Positions 57,910 through 64,000 of a stretch of 64,000 nucleotides of DNA are shown one piece after another. The notes under the pieces were generated by a model. That model did not search any database. It was not told where the DNA came from and was given only the letters and a program-made list of their open reading frames with translations. Location of the stretch: assembly GCA_902797695.1 (NCBI GenBank), contig CADBTW010000005.1:1-64000 (forward strand), read 5' to 3'. The DNA comes from an uncultured Sutterellaceae bacterium. Lineage in GTDB: Bacteria; Pseudomonadota; Gammaproteobacteria; Burkholderiales; Burkholderiaceae_F. Each line of letters opens with the position of its first letter. Positions within the stretch are counted from its first letter, which is position 1. Position numbers and translations under genes: made by a program.

Positions 57910-58494
57910 CTAGGCGTGAGAACGAAGCGCGATGCGGATGCCTTCCTCGACAGTGGCGTCCGGGGGAATGTTCCGCGCGGCAGCGGCAGCCTCGCGGTCG
58001 CTGTACCCGAGCGCGATGAGCCCCGCGACGACGTCGGCCTGCACGTTCGTGAGGATGCCGGCAGGAGCCGCGCCGCCTCCGGCCGCGAACTCGGACCCGA
58101 GCTTGCCCTTCAGTTCGAGGACGAGCCTCGCCGCGGTCTTCTTCCCAATCCCGGGTACCCGGGTGAGGAGGTCGCTCTGCTCGTTCGCGACGGCGGAGGC
58201 AAGGTCCGGAACAGTGAGGCCGGAAAGCACCGCGAGAGCGGTCTTCGCGCCGATCCCGCTCACCTTGAGAAGCGCCTGGAAGGCCGACTTCTCCTCGCGG
58301 GTGAGAAAGCCGTAGAGCAGGATCGCGTCCTCGCGGACCGTCATCTGCACGAACAGCTTCGCCTCGTGCCCGACATCCGGCAGGCTGCAGAACGTGGACA
58401 TCGGAACGCTCAGTTCGTAGCCGACGCCGTTCACGTCGAGGATGATCCCGGCGGCAGACTTTTCGGCAATACGCCCCTTAAGCATCGCTATCAC
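57910..58494 (-). CDS. ruvA: Holliday junction DNA helicase subunit RuvA
   Basis: Junction-binding tetramer subunit, 194 residues. MIAMLKGRIAEKSA matches the usual MIGRLKG start, so the GTG at 58494 is chosen over the internal ATG at 58485. The two HhH motifs (LLKVSGIGAKTALAVLSG and LLTRVPGIGKKTAARLVLELK) and the C-terminal RuvB-binding helices are present. The GTG overlaps the ruvC stop (GTGA), giving translational coupling. Confidence 0.97.
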   Translation of the reverse strand: MIAMLKGRIAEKSAAGIILDVNGVGYELSVPMSTFCSLPDVGHEAKLFVQMTVREDAILLYGFLTREEKSAFQALLKVSGIGAKTALAVLSGLTVPDLASAVANEQSDLLTRVPGIGKKTAARLVLELKGKLGSEFAAGGGAAPAGILTNVQADVVAGLIALGYSDREAAAAARNIPPDATVEEGIRIALRSHA

Positions 58495-59081
58495 GTCTTA
58501 TCTCCCTTCAGCTGCGCCGCGCGCCTTGTCCAAGCCTCCCTCGAGGCGCGGCGACCGCCACGTGACACGCTCCTCGCGCTGCCCATGGAGGTCTTCGCGG
58601 CGCCGGTAATTGAAACCATCGCTTCGCTCTGGGCCGCGCAGAGCGCGCATGCCACAGCGTCTGCGGCGTCTGCCTGAGGATTGTCCGCGAAGTGAAAAAG
58701 CCGCGCCACCATTGACTGGATCTGGGCCTTCTCAGCGTGCCCTGACCCGGTAATCGCCTGCTTGATTTCGCTCGGCGTGAATTCCCGCACCCGAAGGCCC
58801 GCGACGGACGCCGAGCAAATGGCGGCTCCCCGCGCCTGGCCAAGAAGAAGGGTCGACTGCGGGTTCACGTTCACGAAGACCTTTTCGCAGGCAGCGATGT
58901 CCGGGTGGTACTCGGCCGCAAGCTCCTGAATGCAGCGGAAGATGTGGGCGAGCCGCTCGGACAGTTCTCCCTTCGGGACGCGAAAGACCCCGGCCGCGAC
59001 AAGGCTGTAGGTGGCGCCATCCACGTCGATCACGCCAAAGCCCGTCCGGTTAAGCCCCGGGTCTATTCCGAACACTCGCAT
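58491..59081 (-). CDS. ruvC: Crossover junction endodeoxyribonuclease RuvC
   Basis: Holliday junction resolvase, 196 residues. The catalytic Asp is in VFGIDPGLNRTGFG at residue 7, and the acidic ACEKVFVN and DAADAVACAL segments carry the other metal ligands. It heads ruvC-ruvA-ruvB. The C-terminal 25 residues are Arg/Ser-rich and beyond the usual domain. Confidence 0.97.
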   Translation of the reverse strand: MRVFGIDPGLNRTGFGVIDVDGATYSLVAAGVFRVPKGELSERLAHIFRCIQELAAEYHPDIAACEKVFVNVNPQSTLLLGQARGAAICSASVAGLRVREFTPSEIKQAITGSGHAEKAQIQSMVARLFHFADNPQADAADAVACALCAAQSEAMVSITGAAKTSMGSARSVSRGGRRASREAWTRRAAQLKGDKT

Positions 59082-59111
59082 AACTATCCGCCGCCTCGGC
59101 CGGCCCCGCGC

Positions 59112-60515
59112 CTAGCGCATGCCCCCGAATCCCGGGAACCGTCCCCCGAAGCCCGGGAAGCGGCCGCCCGCCATGCGCATCAGCTTGGAGAGCCCGCCCT
59201 TCCTCATGCGCTTCATCACTTCGGACATCTGGTCGTACTGCTTCAGGAGCTTGTTCACCTCCTGGACAGGAAGGCCGGCGCCCGCTGCGATGCGGCGCTT
59301 GCGGCTCGCCTTGATGAGGTCGGGATGGCGCCTTTCGGCAGGGGTCATCGAATCGATGATGCCGATCGTCCGTCGGATCATCCGGTCGGCGTCCGCGTCG
59401 GAAACATTCTGCTTCGCGGCGGCTTCCTGGAATTCTGCGGGAAGCTTTTCGAGCAGGCTCGACATGGAGCCCATGCTCCGCATCTGGACCATCTGCTCAC
59501 GGAAGTCGTTCAGGTCGAGGCGGCCGCTCTTCCTCATGCGGTCGGCCATCTTCTTCGCCTTCTCGGCGTCGATGTTCGAGGTGACGTCCTTCACGAGGGC
59601 GACGATGTCGCCCATGCCAAGGATCCTGCTCGCCATCTGCTCGGGGCTGAAGGCGTCGAAGCCGTCAAGCTTCTCGCCCGTTCCGATGAACTTGATCGGC
59701 TTTCCGGTGACGGCCCGCACGGAGAGCGCGGCGCCGCCCCTCGAGTCGCCGTCGACCTTCGTGAGGATGACGCCGGTGAGGGGAAGGCGCTCGTTGAAGG
59801 CCTTTGCCGTGTTGATGGCGTCCTGGCCCACCATCGCGTCGACTACGAAGAACGTCTCTATCGGCTTAAGGAAGGACGAGAGGTCCGCGACCTCCTGCAT
59901 CATCCGCTCGTCGATCGAAAGGCGCCCTGCCGTATCGACGATGAGGACATCGAAGAAGTGCTTCTTCGCGTAGTCGAGGGCGGCCGCGGCGATGTCGAGC
60001 GGCTTCTGGTCCGTCGTGCTCGGGAAGAACTCGGCGCCAGCCTGGGCAGCCACGGTCTTCAGCTGTTCGATTGCAGCAGGACGGTAGACGTCAGCAGAAA
60101 CCGCGAGGACCTTTTTCTTCTGGTTCCGGATAAGCCACTTCGCGAGCTTCCCGGCGGTGGTCGTCTTGCCCGCGCCCTGAAGGCCGGCGAGAAGGATGAC
60201 GGCGGGGGGCGTGCAGGCGAGGTTGATCTCGCGCTCCTTCTCGGGAAGGTCGCCCCCGATCACCGAGGTGAGCTCCCGCTGCACGATTCCCACCAGCACC
60301 TGGCCCGGGTTCAGGCTCCCGACGACTTCCTCGCCGAGCGCCTTTTCCTTGATCCTCTTCGTGAGATCCCGGACCACGGGCAGGGCCACGTCAGCCTCAA
60401 GGAGGGCGAGCCGCACTTCGCGGAGCATCTCCTTCGAGTTCTCCTCCGTGATGCGGGCCTGCCCCCGCATGGTTTTGACGACTTTCGCTAGGCGCTGGGT
60501 AAGGGTATCAAGCAT
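59112..60515 (-). CDS. ffh: Signal recognition particle protein Ffh
   Basis: GTPase that targets nascent inner-membrane proteins with 4.5S RNA. The 467 residues comprise an N domain, a G domain (GLQGAGKTTTAGKLA, DTAGRLSIDE, TKVDGDSRGG) and a Met-rich M domain (about 330-440) with RIAAGAG, ending in a Gly/Phe-rich tail with repeated FPGFGG. The 199 nt upstream contain no recognisable 4.5S RNA gene. Confidence 0.98.
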   Translation of the reverse strand: MLDTLTQRLAKVVKTMRGQARITEENSKEMLREVRLALLEADVALPVVRDLTKRIKEKALGEEVVGSLNPGQVLVGIVQRELTSVIGGDLPEKEREINLACTPPAVILLAGLQGAGKTTTAGKLAKWLIRNQKKKVLAVSADVYRPAAIEQLKTVAAQAGAEFFPSTTDQKPLDIAAAALDYAKKHFFDVLIVDTAGRLSIDERMMQEVADLSSFLKPIETFFVVDAMVGQDAINTAKAFNERLPLTGVILTKVDGDSRGGAALSVRAVTGKPIKFIGTGEKLDGFDAFSPEQMASRILGMGDIVALVKDVTSNIDAEKAKKMADRMRKSGRLDLNDFREQMVQMRSMGSMSSLLEKLPAEFQEAAAKQNVSDADADRMIRRTIGIIDSMTPAERRHPDLIKASRKRRIAAGAGLPVQEVNKLLKQYDQMSEVMKRMRKGGLSKLMRMAGGRFPGFGGRFPGFGGMR

Positions 60516-60714
60516 TTGTTGGATTCCGAATCTTCCTGGGATCCTGCGGGTTCCGTGCGGCGGACGCCGGGCAGGGAAGGCGGCACGGCCTTTCCCTTGC
60601 GGAAGCTGCAGGCGATTGCCCCGTCCTGCCTTCCACTTTCAAGGGGAAAACCGGAACGGGACGGGAATGAGATTGTTAATTTTAAGGGGGCAGGAGCCGG
60701 TTCGGGAAATCGCC

Positions 60715-61314
60715 CTATCGAAGATACGGGAACCGTACCCCGAGGCCGAGGATCTCCGGCACCGCGAGCCGGCTCCAGTCGAAGAAGGGACCCGGATCGG
60801 TTTTCCGTCCGGGCGCAATGTCGCTGTGGCCCGCTATCGCACGGATCGGATACCGTCTCAGGATCGCTATGGCAAGGGCACGAAGCGCCTCGTACTGGAC
60901 GGGTTCGAACCCAACGAAATCCGTTCCCTCGACCTCGATTCCGATCGAAAAGTCGTTGCAACGCTCTCGGCCTTCGAACAAAGAAACCCCGGCGTGCCAG
61001 CCCCGCTTCAGGCAGGAAACGAACTGCGTTACCCGCCCGGTTCGCTCGATGAGGAAATGCGAGGCGACGCGGATGCCGCGAAGGGACTCGAAGGTCGGAT
61101 GCTCCGCGAGGTCGAGCCGCCCGGTGAAGAACCGCTGCACGCAGCCCGTTCCGAATTCCCCCGGGGGAAGCGTGATGTTGTGGATCACGAGAAGGTCGAG
61201 CGGAGCCCCCTCGGGCCTCTCGTCGAAATGCTCGCTCGGGCAGCGGATCGCTCCCTCTGCCCACCCTCCGGCGTCAATCTCGAAGGGAATCCTGTTCCCT
61301 CTCTCCCGGGCCAT
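60715..61314 (-). CDS. ampD: 1,6-anhydro-N-acetylmuramyl-L-alanine amidase AmpD
   Basis: Cytoplasmic Zn amidase of peptidoglycan recycling, 199 residues. Zn ligands are in LLVIHNITLPPGEFG, SFHAGVS-type (GWHAGVS) and GHSDIAPGRKTDPG. No signal peptide, consistent with a cytoplasmic enzyme. It lies 12 nt after the PP0621-like gene. Loss of AmpD derepresses AmpC beta-lactamase where ampR-ampC exist; none is seen here. Confidence 0.95.
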   Translation of the reverse strand: MARERGNRIPFEIDAGGWAEGAIRCPSEHFDERPEGAPLDLLVIHNITLPPGEFGTGCVQRFFTGRLDLAEHPTFESLRGIRVASHFLIERTGRVTQFVSCLKRGWHAGVSLFEGRERCNDFSIGIEVEGTDFVGFEPVQYEALRALAIAILRRYPIRAIAGHSDIAPGRKTDPGPFFDWSRLAVPEILGLGVRFPYLR

Positions 61315-61326
61315 TCCCTTCTCCGG

Positions 61327-61596
61327 TCAGCCCCGGCGGGCGCAGTCGCGCGAGCAGTAGAGCCTGCCGTTCTTAACCACGCCTTCGTTCTTCGGGAAAT
61401 AAGTCCCGCAGTGCGGGCAGCGAACCATTTCGGAGCTTTCGACGCTTCCCTCACGGTTACGTTCCGCGAGCCTGCGTCGCATTGACTTCAGCTCCTCCTC
61501 CATCGCCTCCCGCTCCCTCTTCTGCTTTTGCCGCGAGAAGAAGAAAAGCGCGATGACGGCAAGGATGATCCAGGGAAGAATCTTGATTAAGCCCAT
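61327..61596 (-). CDS. PP0621-like small membrane protein
   Basis: An 89-residue protein. One N-terminal span (residues 4-20), a basic coiled segment, then a zinc-ribbon-like C terminus with CPHCGTYFP and YCSRDC. This pattern matches the PP0621 family usually found next to ampD. Function is unknown. Confidence 0.8.
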   Translation of the reverse strand: MGLIKILPWIILAVIALFFFSRQKQKREREAMEEELKSMRRRLAERNREGSVESSEMVRCPHCGTYFPKNEGVVKNGRLYCSRDCARRG

Positions 61597-61611
61597 GATG
61601 GCACACCTGTT

Positions 61612-62430
61612 TCAGGCAATGAACTGTTCAATGACGAAGGCGTAGCCGAGGTACGCCACGGCGTAGACCGCGCAAAGCGCCCAGAAGCACCTGACCGCCT
61701 TCGTTCCACGCCAGCCGAAGAAGCGGCGTCCCGCGAGGAGCATGGCGCAGAGCAGCCAGGCGATCCAAGTGGTGAACGTCTTGTGGTCGAGATGGAAGAG
61801 CGTCCCGTAGTTCTCCTCGGTGACGAAGCACCCGGTGACGAGAAGCATCGTGAGGGTCACGAAGGCGGCGCCAAGGATGTAGAAGAAAACCTTCTCCATC
61901 ATGAGGATCGGCGGCAGGGTGGAAAGGATACCCGTCTGGGGCACGGGGTCGGAGGAATACCTGAAGGTCCTGTTCTGGAACTCGAGGAGCGCAGCCTGCA
62001 CGATGTCGACCGCGAGCAGTCCGTAGGTGAGGAGCGCGATGAGGAGGTGAAGCTGGAAAAGCGGGGTCCACACCCTTGGCGGCATCACTTCGCCAGGGAA
62101 CGCAAGCGGAAGGAGCGCGGCAACCCCGGCGATGACCGAGGAAATCCCGAGGACAGGCCCCAACCGGTGGAAGAAAGCCCCGACCGACAGGCTCGCGACG
62201 GAAAAGAACATGGCCGAAGAGAGCGCGAGGCCGAACCCGAAGCGCACTTCCCCTGAAGAAAACATCCCCGCGCGGAGGGCGAGCGCGTGGAGCACGAGGG
62301 CGAGCGCGATGCCGCAGAGGAGCCACGCAGGAGCCCTTCCTCCCCGCTTCCAGAGGGTCGAGAGCGCGAAGGCACCCGTGCAGCTGTAGACGATGGCCGC
62401 CAGGACCGGCAGCAGGATTCCATTTTCCAT
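61612..62430 (-). CDS. Cytochrome c assembly (CcsA/YpjD-type) family membrane protein
   Basis: A 272-residue inner-membrane protein with eight predicted spans, from the ATG of MENGILLPVLAAI. LLTYGLLAVDIVQAALLEFQNR and LDHKTFTTWIAWLLCAMLLAGR carry the conserved His and Trp/aromatic positions of the cytochrome c assembly domain. Location beside ffh matches E. coli ypjD, although here ffh and this gene are separated by ampD and the PP0621-like gene. Its heme role is not proven. Confidence 0.88.
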   Translation of the reverse strand: MENGILLPVLAAIVYSCTGAFALSTLWKRGGRAPAWLLCGIALALVLHALALRAGMFSSGEVRFGFGLALSSAMFFSVASLSVGAFFHRLGPVLGISSVIAGVAALLPLAFPGEVMPPRVWTPLFQLHLLIALLTYGLLAVDIVQAALLEFQNRTFRYSSDPVPQTGILSTLPPILMMEKVFFYILGAAFVTLTMLLVTGCFVTEENYGTLFHLDHKTFTTWIAWLLCAMLLAGRRFFGWRGTKAVRCFWALCAVYAVAYLGYAFVIEQFIA

Positions 62431-62610
62431 CTTGACCGACAGCCCCCTTCCTCCCCTGGGCCGCAGGGCCCGGGAGCGGGAGCCTTCCAAATTAAGCTAT
62501 GAGCATTCTAGGCGATTATTCCCGCCGTCCGCAGGCCTTCGGCAGGCAACGGAAAACGGAGGAAAGGCGAGCGAGCCTTTCGGTTTCTGATCAGCTAATA
62601 TGCAGGAGTA

Positions 62611-62643
62611 ATGGGGTTTTTGTCACTCATCAGGCCGGCATGA
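62611..62643 (+). CDS. Possible leader peptide upstream of the YggT gene
   Basis: A 10-codon frame (MGFLSLIRPA) whose TGA stop overlaps the ATG of the YggT gene as ATGA. AGGAG precedes it by only 2 nt, closer than ideal. The arrangement would couple translation into the YggT gene, which has no good Shine-Dalgarno of its own. It is too short to judge by composition. Confidence 0.25.
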   Translation: MGFLSLIRPA

Positions 62644-63194
62644 CTACGTTTGCACATCTCCTTGGCTATTTATTCGACCTGTTCGCCGCGCTGCTTGGCG
62701 CCGTTCTGATCCTCAGGGCGTGGATCCATGCGCAGGCAATCCCGGCATCGGACCCGCTCGCGAGCTTCTGCGAAGCGCTGACCGACTGGCTGGTCCTCCC
62801 GATCGCGCGGACCATGCGACGTCCGACAGGAAGCTGGCACTGGCCCGCGCTCATCGCGGCCTTCGGAATCGCGATCCTCTACTCCATCCTCTCGCGGCTT
62901 CTCTTCGGGATCCCGATGTCGCTGCTCGGGCTCCTGGTGTCGCCCTTCGCGCTCATCATCCGCTGGGCGACGGAGCTCGTGCTCTGGGGCACGGTGATCT
63001 GGGCGGTTCTCACCTGGATGCATTCGGCCTCCCCCGTGATCAGGACTCTCGGCTACCTCGTGGAACCGTTCCTGCGGCCCGTGAGGCGCCTCATTCCTCC
63101 CTTCAAGGGGATCGACCTTTCGCCGATCTTCGTGTTCATCATCTGCCAGGTGGTCCTGATCGTCATCACGCCGCTTGCCCGCGGGATCATCTGA
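62640..63194 (+). CDS. YggT-family membrane protein
   Basis: A 184-residue protein with two YggT repeats. Each has a hydrophobic pair of spans and a motif of the form PLR.L.P; the second is visible as VEPFLRPVRRLIPPFKGIDLSPIFVFI. The frame is open 47 codons upstream, but those residues are unlike the family, so the ATG at 62640 is used. The family is associated with osmotic tolerance and envelope assembly. It diverges from the cytochrome c assembly family gene. Confidence 0.9.
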   Translation: MTTFAHLLGYLFDLFAALLGAVLILRAWIHAQAIPASDPLASFCEALTDWLVLPIARTMRRPTGSWHWPALIAAFGIAILYSILSRLLFGIPMSLLGLLVSPFALIIRWATELVLWGTVIWAVLTWMHSASPVIRTLGYLVEPFLRPVRRLIPPFKGIDLSPIFVFIICQVVLIVITPLARGII

Positions 63195-63231
63195 AGCGTG
63201 GACGAAGCCCTCTCAAAACGCCTCCTGACGT

Positions 63232-63264
63232 AAAAAAGCCGGTTCATTCTGAACCGGCTTTTTT
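63232..63264. terminator. Bidirectional terminator between the YggT gene and proS
   Basis: A6, GCCGGTTC (63238-63245), loop ATTCT, GAACCGGC (63251-63258), T6. It is a perfect 8-bp GC-rich stem, extended to 14 bp by the A/T tracts, and serves both convergent genes. Confidence 0.92.
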
Positions 63265-63320
63265 CGTCTTTCCCGCCCCTTCGCTGCAGAGCGGAAAGGA
63301 GCGGGACCGCAGGGCGAAGG

Positions 63321-64000
63321 CTAGGCCTTTGCGGCAGCTTCCTTCAGCTTCCCGAGGATGAACGTGACGGCGTCCTCGGTCTTCACCATCTCACGCTTGT
63401 CGAGCGTGCGGCGATGAGCGTATTCCACTTCGCCGTTCTTCAGGCCGCGGTCGCCGACCACGATCCGGTGCGGAACGCCGATCAGCTCCCAGTCGGCGAA
63501 CATCGGACCCGGACGAAGGTCACGGTCGTCGAGGATCACGTCGACGCCAGCCGCCGCGAGCTCGTCATGGAGCTTGTCGCAAACCTCGCGGACAGCCTCG
63601 CTGCGCTTGTAGCCCATCGGGCAAATCACCACGGTGAACGGCGCGATGGCGTCGGGCCAGATCATGCCGCGGTCGTCGTGGTTCTGCTCGATTGCCGCGC
63701 CCGCGACGCGGGAAATGCCGATGCCGTAGCACCCCATCTCGAGAAGCTGGGACTTCCCGTTCTCGTCGAGGTAGACGGCGTTCATCGCCTTTGAATACTT
63801 GGTGCCGAGGTAGAAGACGTGTCCTACTTCGATGCCGCGCTGGAGCTTGAGGATGCCCTTCCCGTCCGGGGAGGGATCGCCTTCCACCACGTTCCGGAGG
63901 TCGGCGACCTCGGGCTCGGGCAGGTCGCGCCCGAAATTGACGCCGCGGAGATGGAACCCTTCCTCGTTCGCTCCGACCACGAAGTCGCTCATGTTGATCA
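63321..64000 (-). CDS. proS: Prolyl-tRNA synthetase, C-terminal part (cut by window edge)
   Basis: Only the C-terminal 225 or so residues are in the window; the frame runs off the right edge. [12 protein letters not shown] ends the editing domain insert of bacterial-type Pro[37 protein letters not shown] (class II motif 3), IWPDAIAPF and the anticodon-binding domain [21 protein letters not shown] follow. The gene ends in TAG before a two-way terminator. Confidence 0.97.
   Translation of the reverse strand, partial: INMSDFVVGANEEGFHLRGVNFGRDLPEPEVADLRNVVEGDPSPDGKGILKLQRGIEVGHVFYLGTKYSKAMNAVYLDENGKSQLLEMGCYGIGISRVAGAAIEQNHDDRGMIWPDAIAPFTVVICPMGYKRSEAVREVCDKLHDELAAAGVDVILDDRDLRPGPMFADWELIGVPHRIVVGDRGLKNGEVEYAHRRTLDKREMVKTEDAVTFILGKLKEAAAKA

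Noticed and set aside
60516..60714. 4.5S RNA gene next to ffh
   Set aside because: The conserved GGUCAGG...GGAAGCAGCC core is absent; the gap shows only AT-rich sequence that could be an ffh promoter.

Overview
The window is a GC-rich stretch of bacterial chromosome packed with housekeeping genes. There is no prophage, transposase, integrase or CRISPR array. The gene content and order (secDF-yajC-tgt-queA; accBC-prmA-DUF3426 protein-PfkB kinase; ffh-YpjD-like-PP0621-like-ampD; a DUF2868 membrane protein; mpl beside a nucleotidyltransferase-like protein) point to a betaproteobacterium of the order Burkholderiales, possibly a host-associated Sutterellaceae member. That placement is inferred from family resemblance and synteny, because no search was possible. 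The right edge cuts through proS.

Layout. 0.1-2.9 kb: thiamine salvage thiM-thiE and a DUF2868 protein (+). 3.1-8.9 kb: queA-tgt, yajC, secD, secF (-). 8.9-9.3 kb: a queA promoter, a predicted Fur-repressed small RNA and tRNA-Leu(CAA). 9.3-11.6 kb: a divergent GntR/UTRA regulator and an AbgA-like amidohydrolase. 11.6-22.0 kb (-): hda, then pcnB-folK followed directly by a kdp operon (small ORF, kdpF, A, B, C, D). 22.2-32.6 kb: purM; mutL-miaA; a DedA protein; and a carbon-metabolism block tkt-gap-trmJ-pgk. 32.7-42.4 kb: rsmE, two small membrane or envelope genes (one a ribonuclease-fold protein with altered catalytic residues), a lytic transglycosylase, mgtE, aroE and the coupled mpl-yqiA-rnb set. 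42.6-48.2 kb (+): a conserved protein, accB-accC-prmA-DUF3426-PfkB kinase. 48.2-50.3 kb (-): tolQRA. 50.4-56.8 kb (+): a four-gene peptide-type ABC transporter. 56.9-64 kb: ruvCAB, ffh, ampD, a PP0621-like protein, a cytochrome c assembly family protein, a YggT protein and partial proS.

The observations most worth following are these. (1) A compact unit between queA and tRNA-Leu has promoter elements overlapping a good Fur-box match, about 120 nt of structured non-coding sequence and a textbook terminator; I read it as an undescribed iron-responsive sRNA. (2) KdpD has Arg at the position of the phosphoaccepting His, no kdpE follows it, and the operon shows no promoter of its own behind folK, so classical KdpDE control is probably lost. 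(3) UAG is the stop codon of 34 of the 58 genes called here, which is very unusual for GC-rich DNA. (4) A barnase/RNase-T1-type protein lacks both the catalytic Glu and His. Several leaders carry strong hairpins, repeats or an orphan terminator.
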